Origin: Nereida ignava
Lineage (GTDB): Bacteria; Pseudomonadota; Alphaproteobacteria; Rhodobacterales; Rhodobacteraceae
Reading direction: 5' to 3'
DNA length: 64,000 nucleotides
NCBI RefSeq assembly: GCF_001049735.1
Contig: NZ_CVPC01000005.1
Span: 248,001 to 312,000 of the forward strand
Shown: positions 18,601-28,991 of the stretch, one piece after another
How positions within the stretch are numbered: position 1 is the first letter of the stretch
How the letters are laid out: every line of letters starts with the position of its first letter
Notes under the pieces: generated by a model
Seen by the model: only the letters and a program-made list of their open reading frames with translations
Told to the model about the DNA's origin: nothing
The model's database searches: none
Made by a program: the position numbers and the translations under genes

Positions 18601-18921
18601 CTAGATGGACTCTTCAATCCAGCTTTGCAGCGCTGCTTTTGGTGCCGCGCCGTTGCGGTTTGAAACAACTTCGCCGTCTTTGAAAACGAACAGAGCAGGA
18701 ATGCCGCGAACACCCATTTGTGCGGCTGCATTCGGGTTGCTGTCTACATCGACTTTCACGATTTTCACTTTGCCGTCCATTTCGGCGGAAAGTTCTTCAA
18801 GTGATGGGCCGATTTGTTTGCAGGGGCCACACCATTCTGCCCAGAAATCTACCACAACGGGGATGTCTGAATTGCGGACTTCTGCGTCAAATGTGTCGTC
18901 TGTTGCTGCAACGGTAGCCAT
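18601..18921 (-). CDS. trxA: Thioredoxin
   Basis: Cytosolic disulfide reductase. It contains the active site [13 protein letters not shown] with the CGPC dithiol, and the cis-proline block [15 protein letters not shown]. The start is ATG at 18921 with AAGGAG 7-8 bases upstream, giving 106 residues, the standard size. It lies 56 bp downstream of addA and ends in its own terminator. The gene order addB-addA-trxA is usual in alphaproteobacteria. Confidence 0.98.
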   Translation of the reverse strand: MATVAATDDTFDAEVRNSDIPVVVDFWAEWCGPCKQIGPSLEELSAEMDGKVKIVKVDVDSNPNAAAQMGVRGIPALFVFKDGEVVSNRNGAAPKAALQSWIEESI

Positions 18922-18977
18922 TGGGTCTCTCCTTGAGATCTGCGTTGCGGTGAACCTAAGAGTGGGCGGGCACAGCG

Positions 18978-21900
18978 TCAAGATATGGGGGTCGTTTCCA
19001 ACGCTTGCATCACCATATCGTGGGGAAGCTCCATCAACTCGGCTGTTTTTGTCCATAGAAGAGCCGTCTTGATTGGTTTGTTGGGGAAAACCGCCTCTAG
19101 GGCTGCCGCATAGGCACCCATTTGGCGCAACAGGCCTAGGGGCGTATCTTGAGGGTTTTCGGGAATGATCGCGTTTGATTTAAAATCGACCGCAAGAATG
19201 TGGTCGCCCTGATCGATTAGTCGGTCAATCGTTCCTAACACTTGCTTACCCGCAAGCTGAGAAAGCGGCGATGTAATACCAACCTCTGCCATTGCGTGAT
19301 CAGAGAACAAGAACTCTAAGTGTGGTGCGGTTAAGACGTTTATGGCCTCTTGAATGATTTCATCAGCAAGCGGACCGACAGCAAAGGCATCGTTTGTCAG
19401 TAATATTTGTTTCGCCTGTTCCTGCCATGCAGGCCGAGGCACGTCGGGTAAATATTCGAGAAGCAAGTGTATGAGTGTGCCGCGGCGCATCGCGGCTTCT
19501 TCGTCAAAATGAGTGTCTGATCCGCTATATAGAGCCTTTGCGCCACCCAGCATGGACGGCGAAAGTGGGCGTTGTTTCGCATCAGGCGCTGTTGGATTGA
19601 GCGTTAGGTGGGTTGGTATAGAAACGGATGTTGCATGCTTAGCTGTTGTGGGCGCATCTGTGGCGGCCCAAGTGCCAACCTCAAAACGGAAAGGCGTTTC
19701 ATCGCCAAGCTGCGCTGTCTTTGCACCAAGTTCAGTTACCGCGTCTTCGATGCGCCCGTACCACGTATCCGTCGTTTTCGCAGGGTCCATCACGCCGTCA
19801 ATCATGAGCCACTTTTCAGCGCGGGTCATTGCTACGTACAGCAATCGGTCACTTTCTTCGGCAGACAGGCGCTTTGCCTCCTCCACGGATGCCTCAAGAC
19901 ATTCGGGCATGTCTGCAGTGGCAGGCTTCCAAACAGCGGTGCCGTCTTTGTTGATGGTTGGGTCGCGGAACTGGCTTTTCTGCGAGCCTGTTTCAGGAAG
20001 AATAACAATCGGCGCTTCCAGCCCCTTAGCGCCATGGATGGTCATAACCCTGATTTGGTCACCTGCACTTTCGGCTTGTCGCTTGATCTCAACGTCTTCT
20101 GCCTCGAGCCACGTCAAAAAGCCGGTCAGGTTTGGTACGTCGTTTTGCTCGTACGACTGTGCTTGGTCGAGCAGCGCATCAATGCCGTCAACGGCCTCTT
20201 CACCCAAGCGGGCGATTAGCTTTCGCCGACCATCGTGACGGGTAAGGGCACGTTCCAGAAGATCAAACGGGCGAAGAAAATCCGATGAATTTCGCAGATC
20301 ATCCAGCACTTCCATGGTTTCAGGAAACTCAGTGCGCCTGTCCCGCATTTCTTGCCAAAGATATTTTTTGGCAGCGCGGCGATGGGCCAGATCGAACAAG
20401 TCCTGTTCACTCCAGCCAAACAGGGGCGATTTCAGCAGCCCCGCAAGCGCGAGATCATCTTCGGGCGTCGATAAGAAGGCAAGCAGCGCAGTGAGATCTT
20501 TTACCGCCAACTCGCCCGCAATTTTCAGTTTGTCAGCGCCCGCAATTTTAAGGCCTTCTGTTTTGCAGGCACGGATCAGCTCGTGAAAAATTGCTGACCT
20601 TTTACGAACGAGAATTAGAAAATCGCCCTCGTGAACGGGACGGAATACGTTCGGTGTTTCTTCGTCAGGAATACCAACTTTCGTATCGATCATATGGCGA
20701 ATTCGCGCTGCAATGCGTTTGGCCAAGATCACTGTTGCGTCTTGTGGTGATTTACGGTCGAGGGGCGTGTGCCAGGGCAGATCATCCTCGGTCTTTTGTG
20801 GCTCAACAACTGGAAAAATATCTACGCGGCCAGCAAGTTCAGTCTTGAACGCCTTGTGTAAAGCTGTGCCGCCTAGGCTTGTCGCGTCACCTTTTGAAAA
20901 GACCTTGTCGACGCTGTTTAAAACTGCTGCCGATGAGCGAAACGAGTATTCAAGCTGTAGTGGTTGAAAAGGTTTTTGGATGCTTTCCAGCTTGCTTTGA
21001 AAGCTATCACGCATTTCAGAAAAGCCGGCAGGTTTGGCCCCTTGGAACGAATAGATTGACTGCTTGGGATCACCGACAACAAAAATAGTCCGCTCTACAT
21101 CATCACGCGCGCCAAGACCGCTGGTGAATTCTGAGGCGAGGTTTTCAATGACGCTCCATTGTGTCGGGCTGGTGTCCTGCGCCTCGTCCACGAGGATGTG
21201 GTCAATTCCGCCATCGAGACGAAACAGAACCCATGACGCCATACTTTGATTGGAAAGAAGATCGTTTGTTTTCTCAATTAGGTCGTCAAAATCAAGCCAT
21301 CCACGGACCGTTTTGGCAGCCTCATATTTTGGTAGAAAGACACGCGCAAAAGCATTTAGGGCTTTGGTTTTGTGGGCGGTGTCGAGCTTTAATTTCAGCT
21401 CTTGCGCACCTTCAATACGCTCCATCAGATCATGAAGTTGTGCAGTGAGCTCAGGATGCTTTTCCGCGATTGCCTTTGTTGGAGCGCGTCCAATTTTAGC
21501 GCGCCGATTATTGGCGCCACTATGAAAAAGAAGCGGCTTTGCGAGCTCTGAAATAGCTGCGTAATCGAACGTTTTTATGGCATCCAGCGCGTCAGCAAGC
21601 TTGGTATCGTTGGCTGACGATGTGCGTAAAATTGGAATTAGGGCGGTAAAGAGATCGCCTTCAGACCCGTCAAAAGCTTGATCAACTAATGACTTTTCGG
21701 TCGTTCCAGAAGGCAGGTCCAATACGTCTTCAATCGATATATCAGTTGCGTACAGGGCCTTGTTCTTGATGATATCGCGCGAGAGTTTTTCAAAATCCTG
21801 ATCGGTAATTTGCATCGCCAAATCATCAAGAAGGTGCCGATTTGGGCCGGTCGCAATATCGTCCAAAACAGCTTCGCGTAGTAGCACGCCTGCACGGTCT

Positions 21901-22346
21901 TCCATTTCGGTGAATTGGGGCGACACACCGGCCTCAAGGGGGAACCGCCGTAAAAGTGTGGCGCAAAACGAGTGGATTGTTTGAATTTTGAGCCCGCCGG
22001 GTGCTTCGATCGCACGGGCGAATAGGCGCCGCGCATTGTTCAGATCATGATCTGACCACGCATCATCAACACCAAGCCCGATTAATTCCTTACGCAGGTC
22101 GGGTTCTGGCTTCATTGCCCAATCCCCCAGTCTTTGGAACAGCCGGTTCTGCATCTCACTTGCGGCGGCTTTGGTGTAGGTCAGACACAAAATGCGCTCT
22201 GGCGGAACACCAGACAGAAGCAAGCGTGCGACCCGATCTGTGAGAACGCGGGTTTTACCAGAGCCAGCATTAGCCGCAAGCCAGGTTGACATATCGGGGC
22301 GGGCGGCTTGAATTTGCCGAAGGCTTGCGTCGTTCGGGATAATCAT
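18978..22346 (-). CDS. addA: Double-strand break repair helicase-nuclease AddA
   Basis: AddA subunit of AddAB (RecBCD analogue), which unwinds and resects DNA ends to load RecA. Superfamily 1 helicase motifs: [15 protein letters not shown] (Walker A, about residues 23-37), [15 protein letters not shown] (Walker B), [14 protein letters not shown] and [12 protein letters not shown]. The C-terminal RecB-type nuclease has AVDFKSN. The start [15 protein letters not shown] at 22346 follows AGAGG; 1122 residues. It overlaps addB by 4 bp. Confidence 0.96.
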   Translation of the reverse strand: MIIPNDASLRQIQAARPDMSTWLAANAGSGKTRVLTDRVARLLLSGVPPERILCLTYTKAAASEMQNRLFQRLGDWAMKPEPDLRKELIGLGVDDAWSDHDLNNARRLFARAIEAPGGLKIQTIHSFCATLLRRFPLEAGVSPQFTEMEDRAGVLLREAVLDDIATGPNRHLLDDLAMQITDQDFEKLSRDIIKNKALYATDISIEDVLDLPSGTTEKSLVDQAFDGSEGDLFTALIPILRTSSANDTKLADALDAIKTFDYAAISELAKPLLFHSGANNRRAKIGRAPTKAIAEKHPELTAQLHDLMERIEGAQELKLKLDTAHKTKALNAFARVFLPKYEAAKTVRGWLDFDDLIEKTNDLLSNQSMASWVLFRLDGGIDHILVDEAQDTSPTQWSVIENLASEFTSGLGARDDVERTIFVVGDPKQSIYSFQGAKPAGFSEMRDSFQSKLESIQKPFQPLQLEYSFRSSAAVLNSVDKVFSKGDATSLGGTALHKAFKTELAGRVDIFPVVEPQKTEDDLPWHTPLDRKSPQDATVILAKRIAARIRHMIDTKVGIPDEETPNVFRPVHEGDFLILVRKRSAIFHELIRACKTEGLKIAGADKLKIAGELAVKDLTALLAFLSTPEDDLALAGLLKSPLFGWSEQDLFDLAHRRAAKKYLWQEMRDRRTEFPETMEVLDDLRNSSDFLRPFDLLERALTRHDGRRKLIARLGEEAVDGIDALLDQAQSYEQNDVPNLTGFLTWLEAEDVEIKRQAESAGDQIRVMTIHGAKGLEAPIVILPETGSQKSQFRDPTINKDGTAVWKPATADMPECLEASVEEAKRLSAEESDRLLYVAMTRAEKWLMIDGVMDPAKTTDTWYGRIEDAVTELGAKTAQLGDETPFRFEVGTWAATDAPTTAKHATSVSIPTHLTLNPTAPDAKQRPLSPSMLGGAKALYSGSDTHFDEEAAMRRGTLIHLLLEYLPDVPRPAWQEQAKQILLTNDAFAVGPLADEIIQEAINVLTAPHLEFLFSDHAMAEVGITSPLSQLAGKQVLGTIDRLIDQGDHILAVDFKSNAIIPENPQDTPLGLLRQMGAYAAALEAVFPNKPIKTALLWTKTAELMELPHDMVMQALETTPIS

Positions 22347-25285
22347 TTCAGTACCTCTGGGTTCGGTTCGTCCGTGATGTCCCACTCCCCAAATCGCGAG
22401 AGGTGATCGTACTCGTTTGCATAGGTGTCTTTTTCAGTTTGCCTGCGCGCAAGATATCCCTGATCCGGATTATCATAGGCTAAAATAAGCGCGCGTAGTT
22501 CTGTTTTGATCTCTGTAATTGAGGTCGCATCAATAGGGGCTGGCATGCTTTGTAGTGATGAACCGACTTTTAGAAACACACCGCTTTCAGCGGGCACAGG
22601 CCCTAATTCAGAAAACGCACCTTCTTCAATCATCAGCATTTGAAGCAAAAGCTGACGGTCAAACAGAAGCTGTGGTTTTTTCTGTGGCGGGGTACCTGTT
22701 TTGTAGTCGTAGATAATCGCACTACCCGTTTCGGTCATGTCGATCCGGTCCGCTTGGGCCGTGAGGTCGAACGATATGTCGGCAAACGTAAGCTTTCCCT
22801 TTTGCTCTAGAAGGGTTGGCGCCCCGTATTGCTGCCTGACTTTTTCCTGTTCAACAAACTCGTGCGCAATGCGGCTTAGCTGCCCCAGCCACAGACGTTG
22901 AGCCGTTGGCCAAGGCGCTTTTTGGGCCAACACCTCCTCGGCAATATTGAGAATTGTGTCGACGGGATCTGGCGTCTGTATCCCGTTCTGTTTGATGAAC
23001 TCCTCAAATACAGAGTGAACTACGGTTCCACGCAGCAATGCGTCAGCGGATCGTCGCAGAGAATGGAGCGGCTTTAGTTTGAGGATGTCGCGCGCATAGA
23101 CATTGTAGGGATCGCGGATCAGGTGTTTGAACCGAGTGACTGACAAATGGCGGGGTCGGGCGCCTACAGGTGGGCGCGGGGCAGGACGTTTGGCCGGTTC
23201 AACTTTCTGTTGTGGTTTTTCCAATTCAATAGCGAGCCGGAGCCACTTATCACCGCGCGCCAACATTCCTTTATAAGCCGCCTCACCGTTTTGCTTTGGT
23301 AGGCCCTGAACAAGGTTTGTAATCCTGTTCAACCATCTAGATGGGACTGTCTCGGCATCGCTACTGCGGGCTGACCGCGACAGCCATATTTTTGGCCCTG
23401 CCGCTGCGATTTGGAAGTCGTGCGCAGATAAGCCAAGTTTGCGATCAGGAGATAGCAGGCCAACCTCGTTTCGCATTTTGCGGTTGAGCCATGGATCATG
23501 AGCCGCAGCTTCCGGCCAGCTTCCTTCATTGAGGCCAGCAAGAATAACAATATCTGCGCCGCCAACACGTGCCTCGAGGGTACCCCAAATAAAAACGTCT
23601 GGTCTTGGTTGTTCCCGGTCGCGGACTTCTTCATTTGCTAAAATACGGTGGAATAGGGCCTGATAATCGTGGGGGGATAGATCGTTTCCATAGACTGCGT
23701 CTTGCTGGAGAAGCGTCACGGTTTGCAGCGCTTTCTTACCTTCGTCGCGCAACCAAAGTGCGCCATCGCCCTGAGAACTGTCGCCCGTTGATAGTAATTC
23801 GGCGTATTTGAGGTGTACCTTAATGAGATGGGGTAAAGGTTGTGTGCTGGTGGCTGAGAGAACAGAAACTGCACGCCCTATAAGGCTGGCCCACGTACCA
23901 ACACCTTCGTCTTTTTCACCGTTTGCCCATGCCACAAGCAGTTCTTCAGTGGGAAAAGGCATGCCGTATTTGCGGATGTAGATCTCAAGGTTCCGCGTCC
24001 ACCTAAGGTGGTTACCGCGATCCCCGCCTGAAAAGACCAGAGGGTTTTTAAGTAATGCTAATAGCGTATCGGCGGTAACAGGTTCGCCCATTAGGCGTGC
24101 TGTTTGATCTAGCAGTCGGCCCGGTGCTGTGAGGTGTAGCGGGATGCCAGCACTGTCGTCAGCCCGAATGCGCCACCTGTCGAGCGCAGCACTAACGCGG
24201 CGTGTCAGGGTACGATCAGGCGAAATAAGCGCTACCGTTTTGCCTTGCTCAACGGCGTCTCGAATACCGATCGATATCGCTTGCGCCTCAAGCCGTGGCG
24301 ATGGGGCGTTGAGAAGCGTGATATCTTCGCAGCACTCTTCCAAATCACCAAGTTTTGGACCTTCGCTAAGCCATTGATCCGTGATCGGCGCGGGGCGCAG
24401 GGCCAGTGATATCAGTTGCGTCCGTTTGGTCGGCTCTGCTGCAACTGTTTCATCCCACGGCTGTACTTGATCCGGACTTACATCGACCTCATCCATAAAC
24501 GCCTTCAGGCGGTACTGCGGATGGTCTTCAGCTTTGTGTTTCTCTGATGATAGGTTTGCCCAATCGCGAGTGGTCATTGAGGTGTCAAAACCCGGCAGGA
24601 TGACAGCGCCTTGTGGCAGGCTTGCGATGGCGCGCATCAACCTTGCCGTTGTCCCGCGAGATCCTGTTGAGCCGGCAAGAATGATAGGATGCTCTGGCGG
24701 ATTTTTGAGCCAAGTCCCAATAAGCGCATCGACGACCATGCCTTGACGGTTTTCTTTATCGGGTAGAGACGTTTCTGCCAGATACTGCTGTGCAATAGTC
24801 AAGAATTGTTGCGTACGTTGCCAATGTGCAGAGTGATCCGACACATCAATGTTTCTTATAGCTTCTGGGTCAACCGCCTCACTTTGTATCTCATCAATGA
24901 GACGGGCAAGGCTATCTGCAAGGTCAAACAGGGCAGAGCGGGGCGCAAGCTCTGGCGAAGCAGTGAGCAGTGCATCAATCAGTTGGGCAAGCTCAAGATG
25001 TCTGCGAATGCGTGATACAGGTTGGGGTATGGCGCGTGTTTCTGGTGTATCATCAAGACCTGAAAGAAGCTTGATCCTTGGTAAAAGGCGCGCTGGGCCA
25101 GAGGCAAGCAATTCTGTGACACGCTGTTCCGAACGACGGGTATTGAATATTAACGTGGTCTTTGCCCATGACATCGGATCATGTCCATGCAGTCGTTGTT
25201 CAAGCCCGCGTGCAATAGTTTTTGGAAAGTCACAGCCAAGGGGCAGATGAAATACTCTGGGCGTCGGGGATTGGGGAAACATCAT
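22343..25285 (-). CDS. addB: Double-strand break repair protein AddB
   Basis: AddB subunit, with an inactive helicase fold and a C-terminal nuclease of the RecB/PD-(D/E)XK type seen as AIIYDYKTGTP. The 980-residue alphaproteobacterial form starts MMFPQSPTPRVFHLPLG. The ATG at 25285 overlaps the upstream nucleotidyltransferase stop (ATGA). Regions such as ILAGSTGSRGTTARLM (degenerate P-loop region) and ILAGLNEGSWPEAAAHDPWL are recognisable AddB blocks. Confidence 0.94.
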   Translation of the reverse strand: MMFPQSPTPRVFHLPLGCDFPKTIARGLEQRLHGHDPMSWAKTTLIFNTRRSEQRVTELLASGPARLLPRIKLLSGLDDTPETRAIPQPVSRIRRHLELAQLIDALLTASPELAPRSALFDLADSLARLIDEIQSEAVDPEAIRNIDVSDHSAHWQRTQQFLTIAQQYLAETSLPDKENRQGMVVDALIGTWLKNPPEHPIILAGSTGSRGTTARLMRAIASLPQGAVILPGFDTSMTTRDWANLSSEKHKAEDHPQYRLKAFMDEVDVSPDQVQPWDETVAAEPTKRTQLISLALRPAPITDQWLSEGPKLGDLEECCEDITLLNAPSPRLEAQAISIGIRDAVEQGKTVALISPDRTLTRRVSAALDRWRIRADDSAGIPLHLTAPGRLLDQTARLMGEPVTADTLLALLKNPLVFSGGDRGNHLRWTRNLEIYIRKYGMPFPTEELLVAWANGEKDEGVGTWASLIGRAVSVLSATSTQPLPHLIKVHLKYAELLSTGDSSQGDGALWLRDEGKKALQTVTLLQQDAVYGNDLSPHDYQALFHRILANEEVRDREQPRPDVFIWGTLEARVGGADIVILAGLNEGSWPEAAAHDPWLNRKMRNEVGLLSPDRKLGLSAHDFQIAAAGPKIWLSRSARSSDAETVPSRWLNRITNLVQGLPKQNGEAAYKGMLARGDKWLRLAIELEKPQQKVEPAKRPAPRPPVGARPRHLSVTRFKHLIRDPYNVYARDILKLKPLHSLRRSADALLRGTVVHSVFEEFIKQNGIQTPDPVDTILNIAEEVLAQKAPWPTAQRLWLGQLSRIAHEFVEQEKVRQQYGAPTLLEQKGKLTFADISFDLTAQADRIDMTETGSAIIYDYKTGTPPQKKPQLLFDRQLLLQMLMIEEGAFSELGPVPAESGVFLKVGSSLQSMPAPIDATSITEIKTELRALILAYDNPDQGYLARRQTEKDTYANEYDHLSRFGEWDITDEPNPEVLK

Positions 25286-25959
25286 TTGGCTAACATTCGT
25301 TCTGCAATATTTATGCCTTCGGGGTGGCCAACATCGCACCATTTGCCCGAGTATACATGACCCCTTAGGGTGCCAGACTGCTTAAATATGTCCCAAAGTT
25401 TGCTGATCGAAAAGGCGGTTTGCTGTATTTGGGATAGAGCATCTGTTTTGATGATCTGTAGCCCACTGTAGACAAAAGGCCCACCGCGAGAGATTACGCC
25501 GTGGTCATCAAGGGTGAAATCTCCGCCCTGATGGCCGTGGGTCCGACTGGGGTCACACAAAAGTAGAAGTGCATCCATTTTGTTGGGTTTCCAGTGGGAC
25601 AGTAGTTCATTAATCGGGTTGTTCCCTCGCCAAACAGCATCGGTATTCATGGTGATAACGGAGTCATTGCCCAGAATGCTTAAGGCATTTTTTAACCCGC
25701 CGCCCGTTTCAAGAATAGTTGGTACTTCGTGAACGACCTTGATGCCGGTTCCGAGAAAGTGATCTTGAATCTGTTCAGCAAGATAGTGAGTGTTTATGGC
25801 GATGTTTTCGATTTTTGCTTCATGCGCAATTTCGATAGCATGATCTACTAGCGGCTTGCCCGCCACGGAAATCAATGGCTTTGGCGTTGTCTTTGTAAGA
25901 TCGCCCATACGTGTGCCAAAGCCCGCACCGAATAACATCAGTGATGGTTTGTTGGGCAT
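25282..25959 (-). CDS. murU: Sugar-1-phosphate nucleotidyltransferase, MurU-like
   Basis: Nucleotidyltransferase with the signature GAGFGTRMGDLTKTTPKPL (residues 11-29) and VITMNTDAVW. The partner gene upstream encodes an AmgK-like kinase; together these resemble the MurNAc/GlcNAc recycling route in which AmgK phosphorylates MurNAc at C1 and MurU makes UDP-MurNAc. It is 225 residues. Substrate is inferred from context; other NDP-sugar products are possible. It overlaps its kinase by 22 bp and addB by 4 bp. Confidence 0.85.
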   Translation of the reverse strand: MPNKPSLMLFGAGFGTRMGDLTKTTPKPLISVAGKPLVDHAIEIAHEAKIENIAINTHYLAEQIQDHFLGTGIKVVHEVPTILETGGGLKNALSILGNDSVITMNTDAVWRGNNPINELLSHWKPNKMDALLLLCDPSRTHGHQGGDFTLDDHGVISRGGPFVYSGLQIIKTDALSQIQQTAFSISKLWDIFKQSGTLRGHVYSGKWCDVGHPEGINIAERMLAK

Positions 25960-26948
25960 TTACGTCTCAATAGATTTAGGGTTTCGGGCGTTGGTTCAGG
26001 GATATTTTGGATTACAATCCGTGCTACCGACGAAAGGCTTGGATGTTGCAGATCCTGTTTTAGGTTGGCCCAAACGCGTGGAATAAAATCTAGGTAGGAT
26101 GGTTTTCCGTCACGGATACAAAGCCGCGCGAAGACACCAAGAATGCGCAGGTTTCGTTGCGCACTTTGTACAGCACAGTTGGCGCTAAATTTATCAGGGT
26201 CGATGCCGCTTTCGGATTGATAATATTGCAGTAGGTCATCACGCACTGGTATTGATACGTCGCGGCGGGCATCGCCGAGCAGTGAGACTAAATCATATGT
26301 TGGCTGGCCAACCCGAGCGTCTTGAAAATCTAGAAGGCCGATGTTTTTCGGGGCCTCAAACATCGGCGTCCAGAGTAGATTTTCAGCGTGGTAGTCGCGT
26401 AAAACAAGAACTGGCGTGGCGGTTTCAGTTGCTTCTATCGCAGTAAATAAAGCCGTTTCCAGCTGAGCCTTGGCATTACCCGTTCCACCGGCATTTTGAG
26501 CGTACCACTCTATAGAAAGACACCCGAGGGGGGCCATCTCCGCTGCGGAATATTTTTCTAGCGCTGTCTCTAGCAGTGGTGATCGGTGCAGGTGAAGGAG
26601 CGCATCGACGGCGGCTTTGTATAGATCAAACTCTGACCCGTTGGGTGCAAGTTTTGCCAGTAAGTCATCGCCTAAATCTTCGAGCAGAAGGAATCCGTTT
26701 ACCTCATCCTTGGCGTATATGGACGGTGGCTTCAGTCCAATACTCTCCAAATGTTGGGCAATAAGAACGAAGGGAACAACATTCTCCCCCTTATCAGGTG
26801 GTGCGTCCATTAAAATGGCGGTATCAGCACTACTGGTTTTTTTGAGGCGGTAGTATTTTCTATTTGAAGCATCGCCTGCGATTATAGCCATTTCTGCATC
26901 TGACCATTGTGTTTTGGCGATGAATTCAGATGCTAGTTTAGACCGCAT
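25938..26948 (-). CDS. amgK: Aminoglycoside-phosphotransferase-fold sugar kinase, AmgK-like
   Basis: APH-fold kinase. Visible motifs: GDASNRKYYRLK near residue 24 (nucleotide loop), LVLRDYHAENLLW (catalytic Brenner-type HxDxxxxN variant, RDYHAENL) near residue 190, and LLDFQDARVGQPTYDL (metal-binding DFQ). The ATG at 26948 overlaps the tsaE stop by 11 bp and gives 336 residues. The proposed role is anomeric phosphorylation of MurNAc/GlcNAc for cell-wall recycling, feeding the MurU-like enzyme next to it. Confidence 0.85.
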   Translation of the reverse strand: MRSKLASEFIAKTQWSDAEMAIIAGDASNRKYYRLKKTSSADTAILMDAPPDKGENVVPFVLIAQHLESIGLKPPSIYAKDEVNGFLLLEDLGDDLLAKLAPNGSEFDLYKAAVDALLHLHRSPLLETALEKYSAAEMAPLGCLSIEWYAQNAGGTGNAKAQLETALFTAIEATETATPVLVLRDYHAENLLWTPMFEAPKNIGLLDFQDARVGQPTYDLVSLLGDARRDVSIPVRDDLLQYYQSESGIDPDKFSANCAVQSAQRNLRILGVFARLCIRDGKPSYLDFIPRVWANLKQDLQHPSLSSVARIVIQNIPEPTPETLNLLRRKCPTNHH

Positions 26949-27426
26949 TTTCGAAAACTTTCTCAAGAGATGCCGCCCAATCCGCATCTGTACTTTCGAA
27001 TGATAATTTTCGAACATCACCGCCAAGATCGTTAATTCGGATTGTAAGTGCATCTGGCGGTGTTAGATCCGCCAAGTTTTTGGGCCACTCGATGAGCGTG
27101 ACGGCAGTAGCCATCGCATCATCTAGGCCAAGCTCAATCACTTCATGAGGACTTGAAATACGGTAAAGATCACAATGCCAAAGATCACCCAGTTTGGTTT
27201 CATAGGTCTGAACAATTGTGAATGTTGGGCTTGGAACATCTTCTGGCGTGTCTTGCAAAGACTGTATTAGCGCGCGGGCGAAAAGTGATTTTCCGGCCCC
27301 GACTGACCCAACCAAAAGCAGGCAGTCCCCAGCCTTTAGAACTTGACCAATACTGACGGCTAAGTCTGCCGTCTGGTCGGGTGAGGTTGTCTCAGTGTGA
27401 TACAGGATTGAGGCCATACCTCGCAC
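26938..27426 (-). CDS. tsaE: tRNA threonylcarbamoyladenosine biosynthesis ATPase TsaE
   Basis: P-loop ATPase that cycles the TsaBD complex during t6A37 synthesis. Walker A is GSVGAGKSLFARALIQ (about residues 40-55), followed by SPTFTIVQTYE and WHCDLYRI, both hallmark TsaE blocks. At 162 residues it is normal. The start could be GTG at 27426 or ATG at 27417; neither has an ideal ribosome site. TsaD is encoded 10 kb away at 36193. Confidence 0.94.
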   Translation of the reverse strand: MRGMASILYHTETTSPDQTADLAVSIGQVLKAGDCLLLVGSVGAGKSLFARALIQSLQDTPEDVPSPTFTIVQTYETKLGDLWHCDLYRISSPHEVIELGLDDAMATAVTLIEWPKNLADLTPPDALTIRINDLGGDVRKLSFESTDADWAASLEKVFENAV

Positions 27427-27456
27427 ATTAAACCGTCACCTTATAGTAGCAAGGCG

Positions 27457-28920
27457 TTAAAGTGCGGCCCTGCTTGTATTCTCTACTGCGGATGTGTCGC
27501 TTGGTCGCTCTGAGAACTGCACGAGCATGTGCCCACTTGCCTTTCGATCAATATTCAGCGCGACTGAGTTGTTACCTTCTAGAGCTAATTGGCTTTTCCA
27601 ATGATGAACGGACATTGGTTTGTTGAGGGCTGCACGCACTTGGTCCCATTTATCTGTATGTTTCGCACGCTTGCCGATGCCTGTGGCCGCACTGATTGGG
27701 TAGTTTAATTTGTCTTCCCATTGCACGCGGAAGGCTGAGTTGGCGGCGCATACTTTTTTGCCCTGATCAATAATGCAAGTTGGCTCAGGAATTAGATCAA
27801 GAGCTTCTTTCAGCGCTATGTTTTCGGCCTGCAGTGCTTGAATGATCTCGCTCATGTCCGGTGTCTCTTCAATCGAGATCACGCGCGACCCTTCCGCGTG
27901 AGGCATCACCGCGGCTGTTAATTTGCGACCTTTTGTTGTGGTCCACGAGGTAGTCGCCACCGCATTTTTTTCGTTGGGTGTGAGGGCTGTCGCCCAGTCC
28001 TCAAAGCGGGTGTTCGCAGGGGTGAGCCGAAGTTCGCGTAGCTTATGAAGGAACATATCAAGTGATGGGCGTCGCAATAGAAAATCGATTGGAAGCGCAT
28101 ATTTATCGGCTAGTGCTGGGTTGAAGACGGTAAGCCTGTCATCACGATCAAAAAGAGCCAGCCCACATGATAGTGCGGCAAATGTTTTTGCCATGGATTG
28201 GCGAAATAGATCCAGTTTTGCTTCTGCTTCAACAACTTGATCCGCTGGTGTGGCATAGAACCGAAACCCTGCTTCCAAGACTTCATGTGAAACGTCATAC
28301 CACTCTACTAATTTTTGGTTTTGAACTTGTGATATTCGCTGCTGAGCACCCGAAGGTTTTTGCTTCAAGCCGGTGGTGTCGAGCAACCTCGGTAGGGGCC
28401 AAGTTTCAATATGTTCGCAACGCTTCAAGTACGCCGCGTTAGCCCAAACGATCTCACCTGCTTCATTTTCCTCCCAAACGAGAAAAGGTGCTGACAAAGT
28501 TCGATCTGCTGATGTTTTCTGTGTGACGCTTGTGCCTTGAAGCTCGACACGAATGAGGGTGTGAATAGCCTCGAAGGTAAGCAACAGCCGTTCGTCCCTA
28601 TGTGATTTCAGTGTTGAGTGACCCAAAGACACGGCAGTTTCAGCGTGCGCATCTAGATCAGCAAAATCATCAGTAACGGCTGATTTGAAGTGGGCCCAAT
28701 CATCAAGGTTACTGGGCTGGCTTATGTCCTTTAACAATGCCTTAGCGGTGTTTGTTGCATCAACCAGATACCCGTCCTCAAAAAGGAAAATCGTTCGCCT
28801 TTCGTCATTTGTTCCGAGTGAATAAGTTGGTTTTTGGGCTGTTAGGGTGGATGAATTAATCCACCAATTGGCTGCCGTAAAAAATACAAGGCAGGCGGAA
28901 AAAAATACAAAAGACGCCAT
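27457..28920 (-). CDS. PAS-domain membrane protein without kinase domain
   Basis: 487 residues with one N-terminal membrane segment (about residues 2-20), a PAS-like region near residues 145-180 (APFLVWEENEAGEIVWANAAYL), a second PAS of the PAS-7 type (about 245-330, CGLALFDRDDRLTVFNPAL), a short coiled segment (about 360-375) and a third PAS-like stretch (IPEPTCIIDQGKKVCAANSAF). There is no histidine-kinase, GGDEF or other output domain. It sits between tsaE and regB on the same strand. It may be a sensory or scaffold protein, but its function is unknown. Confidence 0.8.
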   Translation of the reverse strand: MASFVFFSACLVFFTAANWWINSSTLTAQKPTYSLGTNDERRTIFLFEDGYLVDATNTAKALLKDISQPSNLDDWAHFKSAVTDDFADLDAHAETAVSLGHSTLKSHRDERLLLTFEAIHTLIRVELQGTSVTQKTSADRTLSAPFLVWEENEAGEIVWANAAYLKRCEHIETWPLPRLLDTTGLKQKPSGAQQRISQVQNQKLVEWYDVSHEVLEAGFRFYATPADQVVEAEAKLDLFRQSMAKTFAALSCGLALFDRDDRLTVFNPALADKYALPIDFLLRRPSLDMFLHKLRELRLTPANTRFEDWATALTPNEKNAVATTSWTTTKGRKLTAAVMPHAEGSRVISIEETPDMSEIIQALQAENIALKEALDLIPEPTCIIDQGKKVCAANSAFRVQWEDKLNYPISAATGIGKRAKHTDKWDQVRAALNKPMSVHHWKSQLALEGNNSVALNIDRKASGHMLVQFSERPSDTSAVENTSRAAL

Positions 28921-28991
28921 CGTTACTCCGTCGAACTACTAACAGAGTATGTAGAAAACGAAATTAAAGAAAATATTAACAAGCCAAAATT

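Noticed and set aside
28281-28296. parS-like sequence (ACTTCATGTGAAACG region)
   Set aside because: Only about 11 of 16 positions match and the palindrome is broken, which is near chance.
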